NCBI RefSeq assembly: GCF_013282215.1
Contig: NZ_CP048103.1
Span: 2,480,001 to 2,544,000, forward strand
Direction of reading: 5' to 3'
Length of the DNA: 64,000 nt
From: Kroppenstedtia eburnea
GTDB lineage: Bacteria; Bacillota; Bacilli; Thermoactinomycetales; DSM-45169
Position numbers and translations under genes: made by a program. The notes below the pieces were generated by a model. It saw nothing but the letters and a program-made list of their open reading frames with translations. It did not search any database and was not told the origin of the DNA. Numbering within the stretch: position 1 is the stretch's first letter; each line of letters starts with the position of its first letter. Shown here in pieces: positions 46,420 through 55,404 of the stretch.

Positions 46420-46698
46420 TTAGTCCAGATACTTCACCTCTGAGATCTCCCCCTCCACCCATACCTCGTCAGAGTAAATCGCATGGATGACCAATTTTTT
46501 CCCGCGGATGGCCAAAGGCCCCTTCTCTGTCCGCATCCGAAGTTCCTCCGCACTGAAATGTTCCACACCCTGATGGTTTTCCACATGAACCCGGTAGGGC
46601 CCGACCCAGATCACCCGGGGCAGATTGCCCGCCACATCCCGGGGTATATCCAACCAATCCGCAGCGATTCTCCTCATCTTGCTGCCCAGTTTCCCCAT
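46420..46698 (-). CDS. yqfC: sporulation protein YqfC
   Basis: A 92-residue YabP/YqfC family protein: DIPRDVAGNLPRVIWVGP near the start, VENHQGVEHFSAEELRM, then beta strands ending IYSDEVWVEGEISEVKYLD. Its partner YqfD follows. ATG 46698 is behind GGAGGG; the upstream ATG at 46731 lies before this site. CATATT and CATATGGC elements about 14 bases apart upstream could be a mother-cell (sigma-E type) promoter, which is weak evidence. Confidence 0.9.
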   Translation of the reverse strand: MGKLGSKMRRIAADWLDIPRDVAGNLPRVIWVGPYRVHVENHQGVEHFSAEELRMRTEKGPLAIRGKKLVIHAIYSDEVWVEGEISEVKYLD

Positions 46699-46814
46699 GG
46701 CACATGCCCTCCATCTTCTAAAATAAGCCATATGCCCGCCACATGAAGAATATGAGACAAGTCAGGAAAAACGGAGTCGGTGAAGTTTATGAGGGATCGG
46801 CGCTTGTCGTGTAC

Positions 46815-46960
46815 GTCCCCATTTGACACTCCACACGCCTGAAGGCGTGGGATTCTTGGGTAATCTCCAGTAACCCGGAGAAATGGACCAAGCTTAGACC
46901 GCATGCCCTGCGGCAATGATTCTTAAACCTTCCCGCAAAATATTCGTTGCAGCATTGATA
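46815..46960 (-). ncRNA. probable omega RNA (reRNA) at the 3' end of tnpB
   Basis: For known TnpB systems the guide RNA overlaps the end of the gene and runs to the element's right end. Here that stretch holds a hairpin TCTCCGGGTTACTGGAGA-like stem and the right-end hairpin CCCACGCC-TTCA-GGCGTGTGG (46831-46851). The exact ends are not determined. Confidence 0.55.
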
Positions 46961-48300
46961 TCCCGGTCGTGATGCTCGTGACACTCAGGACAGGTCCATT
47001 CTCTGACGCTCAGCTTCTTTACCTCTTTATTTCGATATTTACAACCGGAACAAAGTTGACTGGACGGAAAGGTTTTCCCCACTTTTACCAGGGTTCTCCC
47101 GTGCCATTTCGCTTTGTACTCCAGCATGGACACAAATTCCGACCAGGAGGCATCGCTGATGCTTTTTGCCAGGTTGTGATTCTTAACCAAATTCTTCACT
47201 GGCAAGTCTTCGATGCTGATCACTTGGTTTTCGTGAATCAGCTTGGAAGACAGCTTATGAAGAAAATCATGGCGGGCATTCACGATCTTTTCATGGATCC
47301 GGGCCACCTTCACCCGTGCTTTGTGCCAATTGGAACCCCCTTTCGTCCGTCGGGATAAGATTCGTTGCCATTTTGCCAACTTCTTTTCGTATGTACGAAA
47401 GGATCGGGGGGGCTTGACCTTGGGTGTTCCGTCTGAAAAGATAGCAAAGTCCGTTAAGCCCAGATCGATTCCAACAGCCTTCTCCTTGTTTACCGGTTGA
47501 TATGGACAACGGTCCATCTCACATCGAACCGAAACAAAGTATTTACCGGATGGGTTGCGTCGAATCGTGGCAGAGAGAATTCTCCCTTCCACTTCACGTG
47601 ATTTGGCCTTCACCCAACCTAACTTCGGAAGCTTGATCCGATTCCCGGCCACTTCAATCGAAGGCTTCCTTCCTTTTGGGTAGTTGCACTGGGAAATGTA
47701 GGACTGGACGCGATTCCTTCTGCTTTTGAAACGGGGTTTGTCATTTTGCTTCTTGAAGAAGCGTGAAAAGGCAACCGTCAAATTCTTCAACGAATTTTGC
47801 AAAGATGTGGAATCCACTTCGTTCAGCCAGTCGATCTCTTTTTTCAACTGAGTTAATTGTCTGGAACAAGCATTATATGTAAGACCTTTTCCTGTATGCT
47901 GATAGTTCTCATTCCATTTGGCCAGAAATTGATTGAACACAAAACGGCTGCAACCCATGGATTTATGGATCAAGGTGGCTTGCTTGGGTGTTGGATACAG
48001 ACGAAATTTATATGCTTTGTGCATTTTTTCACCTCCTAGCGTTTAATGTTCTTTAACCCCCACGGTTAGGATGGAAGGAATATACTCATTGTTTTCGCAT
48101 TTCACTTCAGCCATGGACTTACGCATGCATGACGATTGGCTATTTGCGATCCATTTTTCAATGAGCCACTCATCCTTAGTTTAACCACGGAACGTATGTT
48201 TGTAAATGCTCTTCAGAATTTGTCGTTCTAAGGATCCCCACAAGGGAGGGGAGATCCCGAACGACGCTCGCTTTCATCCCAACCCTAAAAGGCTGGGTTT
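46822..48300 (-). mobile_element. IS200/IS605-type element carrying only tnpB
   Basis: The right end is recognised by the hairpin CCCACGCCTTCAGGCGTG followed by GGAGTGTCAA, typical of IS605-family ends without terminal inverted repeats. No tnpA is present, so it is a solo-tnpB (IS1341-like) unit that would need TnpA supplied elsewhere. The left boundary is not resolved. The region 48025-48300 holds no recognised gene and a weak AACCC/GGGTT hairpin that may be its left end. Confidence 0.7.
46894..48024 (-). CDS. tnpB: TnpB RNA-guided endonuclease
   Basis: 376 residues. The N-terminal HTH/wedge part is followed by the split RuvC nuclease: Asp in [11 protein letters not shown], Glu in [10 protein letters not shown] and Asp in [11 protein letters not shown]. 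All three are intact. The zinc ribbon has CSGCKYRN and CPECHEH. Ancestors of Cas12, TnpB proteins cut DNA next to a motif using the omega RNA and help the element persist. GGAGGTG precedes the ATG. It looks intact and potentially active. Confidence 0.93.
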   Translation of the reverse strand: MHKAYKFRLYPTPKQATLIHKSMGCSRFVFNQFLAKWNENYQHTGKGLTYNACSRQLTQLKKEIDWLNEVDSTSLQNSLKNLTVAFSRFFKKQNDKPRFKSRRNRVQSYISQCNYPKGRKPSIEVAGNRIKLPKLGWVKAKSREVEGRILSATIRRNPSGKYFVSVRCEMDRCPYQPVNKEKAVGIDLGLTDFAIFSDGTPKVKPPRSFRTYEKKLAKWQRILSRRTKGGSNWHKARVKVARIHEKIVNARHDFLHKLSSKLIHENQVISIEDLPVKNLVKNHNLAKSISDASWSEFVSMLEYKAKWHGRTLVKVGKTFPSSQLCSGCKYRNKEVKKLSVREWTCPECHEHHDRDINAATNILREGLRIIAAGHAV

Positions 48301-48310
48301 TATCGCTCGC

Positions 48311-48349
48311 TTTTTATAAAACCGATGCGGCCTTCCGACCGCATCGGTT
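48311..48349 (-). terminator. intrinsic terminator of the SASP gene
   Basis: A 10-bp stem ACCGATGCGG / CCGCATCGGT with TTTTATAAAAAG after it on the minus strand, about 20 bases after the stop codon. Confidence 0.87.
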
Positions 48350-48368
48350 GTCACTCCGGATGATTCCC

Positions 48369-48572
48369 TTACGATTGCTTGCCTGCCTGTTGCTGTTGAG
48401 CCTGACGGACCAACCGCTTGGTGATCTCCCCTCCGACAGAACCGTTGGCCCTGGCCGTGGTCGACTCGCCCAGCTTGACACCGAATTCGGAGGCGATCTC
48501 CTCTTTGTACTGTTGCAACACCGCGGCGGATCCAGGTACCAACAGACGGTTGCTGCTACGGGTACGCGCCAT
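48369..48572 (-). CDS. alpha/beta-type small acid-soluble spore protein
   Basis: A 67-residue SASP. The GPR-protease recognition and DNA-binding part is seen as [20 protein letters not shown], followed by [18 protein letters not shown]. These proteins coat spore DNA and protect it from UV and heat. GGAGGTGAG precedes the ATG. The plain upstream stretch 48600-48895 holds no recognisable gene. A forespore promoter would be expected, but none is convincing. Confidence 0.95.
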   Translation of the reverse strand: MARTRSSNRLLVPGSAAVLQQYKEEIASEFGVKLGESTTARANGSVGGEITKRLVRQAQQQQAGKQS

Positions 48573-48897
48573 TTATACTCACCTCCTTTTAAGTCTTAGT
48601 CTGGTTGGAATGGAGGAAAGCATGAGGCTCACTTGTTTCCAAGGAAAGGGGAGCCATGTAGTCTGTTCGCCAGTGCCTGGGGATCTTTTAAAACCAGCCC
48701 TCTTGCGTTGATTATCCATATTTTGGGCGGGGAGATCGTGTTCTACCACGCGATCATTGAGGGCACAAGTCGCGCCTGGGGTCGTTCCTGCCCGGTCGCG
48801 CTGGCAGCACATGGCTCCCTTCCACCGCCCTAACGACGGGAGTCGCCGCCTTCACCACCACTGGCTGATTCCGGATAACTCTTTCTTACCTGCCGCT

Positions 48898-49031
48898 TTA
48901 GGATGTGTCTGATAAATCTCTGGGCCGAGCCGGTCGGGATGGGGTTTCACATGTCGTTTTCGTTGTTCTGACGAGCCAAAATCACTCCATGTGAAACCTA
49001 ACCCTCCCTCTGTTACTCTCACAACGCCTCA
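48898..49031 (+). repeat. interspersed repeat copy I (no internal module)
   Basis: TTTAGGATGTGTCTGATAA left end, nearly the same as copy A for its first 90 bases, internal arms with one mismatch, no module, right end TCTCACAACGCCTCA. It ends 35 bases after the ABC transporter gene, seen in that gene's direction. Confidence 0.93.
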
Positions 49032-49065
49032 CATTCCACGGAAAATTGAATTGACCTGCCACGCC

Positions 49066-49713
49066 CTAAGATAAGCTAATCCTTCTGTCACACATCTCCG
49101 CCACAACTGGGTCGTGAGTGACGATGATGATGGTCTTGTTTTCCTGATTCAAATCCTTCAGAATCCGCAATATCTCCCCCCGGTTGTCAGCATCCAGCAA
49201 GCCCGTCGGTTCATCGGCAAGAATCAGGTCACAGGGTTTTAACAGGATTCTGGCAATGGCCACGCGCTGCTGCTCCCCACCGGACAGCTCGTGTATTTTT
49301 TGTTTGAGGGAAATATTCAGGCCCACTTTTTTCAGTGCTTCTGTTTTTAATGCCTGTTTTTCTTTTTTTGTTTTTTTGGCATAGATCAACGGAATTTTTA
49401 AATTCTCATTCACCGTGGCATGATCGATCAATGCGTAATTCTGAAACAGATACGAAAGTTTGGTTCGCAAGATGCGATTCGCCTTTCTGGAATGGATACG
49501 CGGTCTCTCCTCACCGAACAGTCTGACCGTGCCTTCATCCGGATTTTCCAACATGCCCATGATATTCAGGAGAGTGGTTTTACCCGAGCCGCTCCTGCCG
49601 GTGATGGCCACCATCTCTCCTTCATCGACGGTCAGACTGATCTGATTCAAGACGACGTGACCGGCATATCCTTTGGTTACCTGTTCAAGTTGGCAGATCG
49701 GTTGCGACTGCAT
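49066..49713 (-). CDS. bacteriocin-associated ABC transporter ATP-binding protein
   Basis: 215 residues, complete. Walker A is GRSGSGKTTLLN, signature LSGGEQQRVAIARILL, Walker B DLILADEPTGLLD and the switch histidine IIIVTHDPV. It belongs to the MacB/LolD-like class. ATG 49713 follows GGGAGGAG; the longer frame is noise from the permease gene. It directly follows the permease gene (stop at 49716), so the pair forms the export or immunity unit of the bacteriocin cassette. Confidence 0.9.
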   Translation of the reverse strand: MQSQPICQLEQVTKGYAGHVVLNQISLTVDEGEMVAITGRSGSGKTTLLNIMGMLENPDEGTVRLFGEERPRIHSRKANRILRTKLSYLFQNYALIDHATVNENLKIPLIYAKKTKKEKQALKTEALKKVGLNISLKQKIHELSGGEQQRVAIARILLKPCDLILADEPTGLLDADNRGEILRILKDLNQENKTIIIVTHDPVVAEMCDRRISLS

Positions 49714-49715
49714 TT

Positions 49716-51973
49716 TCAGTCTCCTCCCTTGATCACCTGTATCTTGTTGCGTCGTTCCATCACAGTCAGTGCGATGACCGTGGCGAGGATCTCCATGGCG
49801 AACAGGCTGAGAACGATCATCAGGAAATGGGGATCCGTGATTCCAGTGATCATCCGAAAATGTGGATCTTCCATTCGATCCTTTGCGAAACTGAGAAGGA
49901 CGAAGGCCATGGAGGTCAGCGCCCACCAACTGAACACCGGTCGATAGGTTTTGAAGAATCCAATGCCGAACAAGCGGTGTACCACAAACCGCTGTTGATT
50001 TTTGTGGAAGAAGATGATCTGGTTTTGCACCGTCAGGAGCATAAAGACGACAGCGAATCCCAACACCTTCAAGAGTTTGCTTTGGATTTCCTCGTTCAGT
50101 TCATCTATATTTTGTATGATAGACTGATGAAAAGAGACGATCCGGATTCTATCGTCCAATTTCAGCCGCTTCAGCTCCGGCTTCAACTTCTCATAAGTAA
50201 GCTTGGGGTCCTCGTCGATCAGCTTCAATTTGAGCGGATCATTCAGTCCCCCTCCTGTAATCCCTCCACTGTATGTAAACAGATGATTGTTCTCGGTTTT
50301 GACATGGATGATCGGGTCCAGTATTCGATTCCCCTCCGCCGGGAATACATCGAGGTTGAAACTGAAGATGTACTGGTTCTCCTTCAACCAGGTGATCTTG
50401 AATTTTTGCCCTTGGTCCTTGACGAGGTAAAAATCTTTTATATCCTTATCCCCTTCAAAATAATCGCGGATCTCTTGTTCCTTATCCCGATACTTTTCAG
50501 AAATGAGCACCACCCAATCGGCGTTCTTCTCGGAGATTTGAACGGGGCGCCCCTTACGATCATGAACGGGAAATACCTTCAAGTAATTGGGATTTACTAT
50601 GATGGACCGGATTCCACTGAAGTTCGGTTCCGGATCTTCATATTCGCTTGTATCGATGTAGAGAGCCTCCTGGGCATTCAAAAACGGGTACAGTTCATAG
50701 AGAACTCGATCTTGATTGGCCATTTCATCTTCATATTCCTGAAAATTTTGCGCCGTGCTATGCCCCACATAGGCATCCACCACTCCGTAATCCCTTGTGT
50801 GGCTCCAACCATCCAACGATCCTTGCTGGGCGCGAATCCGGTCCTGGTCGTTTTGCAAATCCACATAAACTTCGAAGGTTTCCAATCCGGTCAGGATTAA
50901 TGCAACCGCACAGATCACTTTCAAAGCCATATTGAGCACGAAGATTCCCCGGGTGTCTTTTCGGTTTTTGATCGATTGGCTGACTTGGATGGTGGCGATA
51001 TACACATAACAGAATAGGGACAGGAGGGTCAAAATGAGCCAGGCTTGTCCTAGTTGAAGGCCTCAGCCAGGAATTTCACCGGCTCATGCAGTGTCAGCCC
51101 GAACAGCACACTTCCCAGGGCGATCACCCCTACAGCCGTAGTGATCAACCGACCGACGACAATCCACCACAGGCGCAGGTTGGAAAGCCCGTGCATTTTC
51201 AGTATCCCAATTTGCTTGGCTCTGTTGAAAATATAATAAATCAACAAGAGGAGTGTCACGGCAAACAAGATGTACTGATCCATTTGAAGAGAAGACAGAT
51301 CAGTCAAGGTTAAAAATCTTTCTTCCGGTTTCGTGAAGGCCTCGGGGGGTTGAAAATCAGCGGGCGTGAACGAATGAGCCTTCTTTCCCTCCCGATCCCT
51401 TAGATAGGTATTGAATTCCCTGCTCAATTGATCCAAAAAGAGCCGGACTTGTTTCTCCTCTCGAGCCTCGGCAAAGTAGCGTCCATGGACCGGCAGATAG
51501 TCATAGGAAGCCTGTAGCGATTGAATGGTGATCCGTTGCTCCGGGTCAAAGTAATCAATCCGCCCCACTTGATTTTTGTTTTTGGTTTGAGTGGAGGAGA
51601 GGAACAGCCGACGGTCCCGGGTCTCTTCCGCTTGCAGAGTCCGGCCCTCCGCCAGTTCCACATGATCATAAAAGTTCGTTTCACCGGTCAGCAGCAGATA
51701 CTTGGTGATCTCAATATGCTTCTCCGGCCTGTAATAACGACCGGCCCGAAAGAGATTGACCTTTGCTTCCATGGCTGCCTTCAACAAAAGTGGGTATACC
51801 TCTTCCGGATCGGCCAGCTCCTTCTGTTCAGGGATCATAAAAGGAGTGGCAAACTCCCTTTCCAGGGTGTTCAGCTTCAGCAATTCATCGTTTTTAACCT
51901 GCTGATAAGAGAGGGAAAGTGAGAAAGCAAAGCTGAGAGTCAAGGCGATGAAGACGATTTTTTTCAACGGCAA
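49716..51973 (-). pseudogene. bacteriocin-associated integral membrane permease, frameshifted
   Basis: Two frames together encode a protein of the size and layout of the bacteriocin-associated seven-TM permease (DUF1430-type) family. The N-terminal part (51050-51973) has one span, a large outer domain and two spans (QYILFAVTLLLLIYYIF and a segment ending GLTLHEPV). The C-terminal part (49716 to about 51060) has two spans, an outer domain and three spans. The second frame has no ribosome site and stays open upstream only to the overlap. The change of frame must lie at about 51053-51064. One missing base in AA(C)CTAGG would explain the in-frame TAG. Confidence 0.75.
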
Positions 51974-52097
51974 CGAGCTCCTTTGGTCCGTGACTTGTAT
52001 CGTCACGGACCGCAAAATGAAAAAAAGGACAGGATCATGATGAACGGGAGGAACCGTTTCACCACAATCCTGAATCGAGTCAGTTGTCAGTTAAATG

Positions 52098-52488
52098 TCA
52101 CTTCAGTTTACAAGTTGTATTCCAATAAACATATGCGGTTTCATTTGATTTTCTCTTTTTTTCAGCCCTGGCTACCTTATCTTTAGTTACACAATCCCGG
52201 TTAGGTTTCTTTGCCCCCACTTGATCCGAGGCACCATGAGTCTTTGTGGGATGCCAATAGTAGGAATACGCTGTTTTATACCCACCGCTCTTTTTAGTCC
52301 CGTATTCCCATGTTCCCCCGCCTACCTTCTTACTTGCAAACGGAGTTACGTCGCTGTTCGTTAATTCCACCCCACCACTTTGTACTTGTTGCCCCGATCG
52401 CCGCGTCGACATAAGAAACAGACATCACTCCGGTCAGTGCCAAGCCTGTTGTGACTGAGAAGATTTTTCTGACAAAACCTTTACCCAA
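52098..52488 (-). pseudogene. lactococcin 972-family bacteriocin precursor, frameshifted
   Basis: The mature-region frame carries GGGTWEYGTKKSG and YSYYWHPTKTHGAS, close to the EGTWxxG...YSNYxHxxKxHxA pattern of lactococcin 972. The signal peptide (KIFSVTTGLALTGVMSV...YVDAA) lies in a different frame. Removing one G from the GGGG run (CCCC at 52392-52395 on the plus strand) joins them as DAAIGQQVQSGG. The start is probably TTG 52488 behind GGAAG. The mature part has two unusual cysteines. AT-rich compared with core genes, which suggests acquisition. Confidence 0.78.
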
Positions 52489-52658
52489 TCTGATTACTTC
52501 CATTATCATATAGTACAAACCAACCATACCATATTCATGATATATATCACAATATAACCCATGTTTTAAAAATCGGACATATTCCGATATGGTTCGACAC
52601 GTAAAAGACCCTTTACTACAGTTATAGCTAGGTTTTAAAACTGCATTTCAATATCGCA

Positions 52659-52743
52659 TAGATGCATTGTAATTTAGTGTTCTGAGTCGGTCAGGATGGT
52701 TTTCACATTACGATTGTGTTTTTCTGACGACCTGAAGGGGCAC
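52659..52743 (+). repeat. interspersed repeat copy J (degenerate, interrupted)
   Basis: TAGATGCATTGTAATTTA left end and a mutated GGTCAGGATGGTTTTCACATTA arm are visible. The copy stops where copy K begins, and no right half follows K. Confidence 0.8.
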
Positions 52744-52869
52744 TAGAAGCGTTGTGAAAAAGTCCCCCAAAGGAAGGGTTGGGTTTCACATGGATCGTAA
52801 GAACAACGAAAACGACATGGGAAACCCCATCCCGACCGGGCATGAACGTATAATTCACAACGCTTCTAG
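52743..52869 (-). repeat. interspersed repeat copy K with perfect terminal inverted repeats
   Basis: The only copy in the reverse orientation. CTAGAAGCGTTGTGA (52743-52757) and TCACAACGCTTCTAG (52855-52869) are perfect 15-bp inverted repeats. Internal arms GGGTTTCACATG and a mutated partner remain, with a loop shorter by about 11 bases and no module. Flanking TA on both sides fits a TA target duplication. It is the best guide to the ends of the family. Confidence 0.95.
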
Positions 52870-52924
52870 ACTGTTGTCAACATGTAATATACTCTTTAAA
52901 TAATGCCGTAAAAGGAGCGAGAAA

Positions 52925-53500
52925 ATGAAACGATATCAATTCAAAGACGTTCTATATATGAAAAAAGGAAGAGCTCTCCCAGTGGCAAATGAGAAAAAAG
53001 AGTGTATTGGCTTTATCGAAAAGGCAGACATTTCTGGATGTGAAAAAGGACATGCTTTTACATTTACCGCTAACGATGGAACAACAGTCGCAATGGGCAT
53101 TAAAAAACGAGGCATCAAAAACTTTCTTGCTGCTACATATGTCATAAGAACGGAAGGGGAGACCTATGCCCTTAAAGACAAAGCTGGTAATAGCCTGCTC
53201 TACTTTTGTGTTGTAGGTGACATCGATGGGAAAAATATACGAATTGAAGAAAATTGGAGTAAAGAGGTTGAAGTGAAAGTAGATCAAACACAGATCGCTA
53301 CCATTAAACCTGATGACTTCTCATTTAAAACAATCATACTCGTCGAAGATAACATTTGTGAGCCATCTACCTTTTTTGCCGTTACGGTACTGATGTCTTT
53401 ATGTATAAAATATACAAAAATGAATCTGAGTTTATTGAAAGCATCTTATTTGATGAATGGTAAGCATACTGATTATTCTTGTCTTGAATTAATCTGCTAA
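52925..53500 (+). CDS. tubby C-terminal-like domain protein (LURP/YxjI-like), AT-rich
   Basis: 191 residues, not firmly assigned. The beta-rich pattern (GHAFTFTANDGTTVAMGIKK, TYALKDKAGNSLLYF, GKNIRIEENW) resembles tubby/LURP-one-like scramblase-fold proteins of Firmicutes. The last 60 residues (FFAVTVLMSLCIKYTK) look hydrophobic and may be a membrane segment or a decayed end. AAAGGAG precedes the ATG. Its AT content is clearly above that of the core genes, suggesting it came with the neighbouring bacteriocin island. Confidence 0.65.
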   Translation: MKRYQFKDVLYMKKGRALPVANEKKECIGFIEKADISGCEKGHAFTFTANDGTTVAMGIKKRGIKNFLAATYVIRTEGETYALKDKAGNSLLYFCVVGDIDGKNIRIEENWSKEVEVKVDQTQIATIKPDDFSFKTIILVEDNICEPSTFFAVTVLMSLCIKYTKMNLSLLKASYLMNGKHTDYSCLELIC

Positions 53501-53527
53501 AAAATTTCAACACGATAATCCGAATAC

Positions 53528-53570
53528 CCAAAAATACCAACCACCCGCCGACTACAGGCCAGGTGGTTGA
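53528..53570. terminator. bidirectional terminator-like hairpin
   Basis: CAACCACC / GGTGGTTG with an inner GCC/GGC pairing and T-rich flanks on both strands, between the converging tubby-like gene and the 56-residue gene. Confidence 0.65.
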
Positions 53571-53647
53571 GAGCTTTTTCCTGCTCAAAAGCAGTGAAGT
53601 GTTCATTCCAGACTCAGATGGTTTATTGTTGTGAACCTGACCCCTCT

Positions 53648-53818
53648 CTAATTTTTTCCCCGGCGCATCTGTTCTTCGATCATACCCACTCTCCGGTTGA
53701 TCTCTTTCATCAAACGGAGGTGTTCGGCCATCATCTGTTTGATCGCTTCCGGAACCATCATTTGTGTCTGGGCGGACATCCACGGTGTCTGCATATTCCG
53801 TTGAAAATAAGGATACAA
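53648..53818 (-). CDS. hypothetical protein, 56 aa
   Basis: Not recognised. TTG 53818 follows GGGGGGAG and opens a 56-codon frame rich in Met and Gln with a charged amphipathic helix (VPEAIKQMMAEHLRLMKEIN, RRVGMIEEQMRRGKN). A longer overlapping frame starting five bases upstream has the Asp/Gly/Arg composition of a non-coding shadow and is not preferred. The helix suggests a coiled-coil or protein-binding role. Confidence 0.58.
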   Translation of the reverse strand: MYPYFQRNMQTPWMSAQTQMMVPEAIKQMMAEHLRLMKEINRRVGMIEEQMRRGKN

Positions 53819-53901
53819 TCATCTCCCCCCCTCTCCGGGTCTTCCGAGATCAGTCTATGCACAAACACCCGCCGGGGGAGTGGGCGCCGGTAAAACCAAC
53901 G

Positions 53902-53928
53902 AAAAAAACCCTTTCCCGAGGGAAAGGG
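53902..53928 (-). terminator. intrinsic terminator of the floA operon
   Basis: Stem CCCTTTCCC / GGGAAAGGG with a 3-nt loop and T7 on the minus strand, about 12 bases after the membrane-anchored protein gene. Confidence 0.88.
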
Positions 53929-53939
53929 CATCGGTCGGG

Positions 53940-54368
53940 TCATCTGCCGAGAGGACCCCGTCTGTTTCCCGTACGGCGGAATCGGGGACCGTCCAGGATC
54001 TCTTTCATGATGATCGCCTGTTTTAAGCTTTCCTGATTGAAATCGGCAATGAGCGGGTGTGGTTTGACGGTTTTCTTTTTGGCAAGCATCGGGGCGGGCA
54101 TCGGTGCATCCGATTCTGTCCGGACAGTGGGGGTTGCCCCTTCCGATTCGGGAATGAGCCGCTCCTTCTCCTTTGCTTGGATCACAGAAGATTTCTTCTT
54201 CATCTGTTGCTTCCGCTGCCGGGGTTGAGCCTGAGGCGGCGGGGACTGGGGTTGACGACGGGTCTCCTCGCCTCCCCGCCGAAACAGACGTGACAGCCCG
54301 GCAAAGAGCAAGTAGAGGAACAGGACGGTCACGATTCCGTTGGAAAACAGGATCTCCAAAAGCTCCAT
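53940..54368 (-). CDS. hypothetical membrane-anchored protein downstream of floA
   Basis: 142 residues, not recognised. A single N-terminal span (IVTVLFLYLLFAGLSRLF) is followed by a basic, proline/glutamine-rich disordered region and a helical end (LIADFNQESLKQAIIMKEIL). GGGAGGAGG precedes the ATG. It starts 40 bases after floA and ends the nfeD-floA operon at a strong terminator. Its position suggests a partner of the flotillin-like membrane domain, which is inference. It occupies the place of yqfB in the B. subtilis order but is not obviously the same protein. Confidence 0.75.
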   Translation of the reverse strand: MELLEILFSNGIVTVLFLYLLFAGLSRLFRRGGEETRRQPQSPPPQAQPRQRKQQMKKKSSVIQAKEKERLIPESEGATPTVRTESDAPMPAPMLAKKKTVKPHPLIADFNQESLKQAIIMKEILDGPRFRRTGNRRGPLGR

Positions 54369-54408
54369 CGGGACACCTCCTCCCGGTGATCACCGAAACG
54401 GCGACCGA

Positions 54409-55383
54409 TCAATTCTCTTCCTCGTCCCCTTTGGAGATGGACTTGCGCATATCGGTGTCAGCTGAAATGTTCTGCAGGTTGTAATAGTCCATCACACCCA
54501 GCTTCCCGCTTCGGAGCGCTTCGGCCATCGCCATCGGCACTTCCGCCTCCGCTTCCACCACTTTGGCACGCATCTGCACGACCTTGGCACTCATCTCCTG
54601 CTCTTGAGCCACGGCCATCGCCCGCCGTTCTTCAGCTTTGGCCTGGGCGATTTTCTTGTCGGCTTCCGCTTGGTCGGTCTGCAGAGTGGCCCCGATGTTT
54701 TTACCCACATCCACATCGGCGATGTCGATGGACAGAATCTCAAAGGCGGTACCGGCATCCAATCCCTTCTCCAATACGGTGTTGGAGATCAGATCGGGAT
54801 TTTCCAGCACCTCTTTGTGACTGTTGGCGGAACCGTTGGTGGTGACAATCCCTTCACCCACCCGGGCGATGATCGTCTCTTCACCGGCCCCCCCGACGAG
54901 GCGGTCAATGTTGGCGCGCACGGTCACCCGGGCAACCACTTTCACTTCGATCCCGTCCTTGGCGACGGCGGACACCACCGGCGTCTCAATCACCTTCGGG
55001 TTGACACTCATCTGAACGGCTTCCAGCACATCCCGCCCGGCGAGGTCGATGGCGGCGGCCCGTTCGAACATCAGATCGATATCCGCCCGTTGGGCGGCGA
55101 TCAGTGCGTCGACGACGCGATCCACATTCCCACCTGCGAGATAGTGGGTTTCCAGCATTTCAATGGTCACTTCCAGCCCGGCCTTCCGCGCCTTGATCAG
55201 GGGGTTGACGATCCGGGACGGAACGATGCGCCGCAGCCGCATCCCGATCAAAGTGGTGAGTCCCACATAAACCCCTGAAGCCATCGCGGAGATCCACAAC
55301 ATCACCGGTACAAAGGTGAACAAGATCGAAAGTGCTACAATCGCGATCACTGCAATAAACAAGATACCCAATACAGCTTCCAT
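54409..55383 (-). CDS. floA: flotillin-like protein FloA
   Basis: 324 residues. A hydrophobic hairpin ([21 protein letters not shown]) anchors the protein. Then come the SPFH-like body ([28 protein letters not shown]) and a coiled-coil rich in Ala/Glu ([20 protein letters not shown]). FloA organises functional membrane microdomains and membrane fluidity. AAAGGAGG before the ATG. It is preceded by the NfeD-type protease gene as in Bacillus. Confidence 0.95.
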   Translation of the reverse strand: MEAVLGILFIAVIAIVALSILFTFVPVMLWISAMASGVYVGLTTLIGMRLRRIVPSRIVNPLIKARKAGLEVTIEMLETHYLAGGNVDRVVDALIAAQRADIDLMFERAAAIDLAGRDVLEAVQMSVNPKVIETPVVSAVAKDGIEVKVVARVTVRANIDRLVGGAGEETIIARVGEGIVTTNGSANSHKEVLENPDLISNTVLEKGLDAGTAFEILSIDIADVDVGKNIGATLQTDQAEADKKIAQAKAEERRAMAVAQEQEMSAKVVQMRAKVVEAEAEVPMAMAEALRSGKLGVMDYYNLQNISADTDMRKSISKGDEEEN

Positions 55384-55404
55384 GAAAATCCTCCTTTTAC
55401 TGAA

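Noticed and set aside
48052-48200. Possible tnpA remnant upstream of tnpB
   Set aside because: A short minus-strand frame (ending ILTVGVKEH) exists, but no TnpA HUH or Tyr motif is visible.
48633-48833. Plus-strand frame upstream of the SASP gene
   Set aside because: No ribosome site, no known family, and composition like non-coding DNA.
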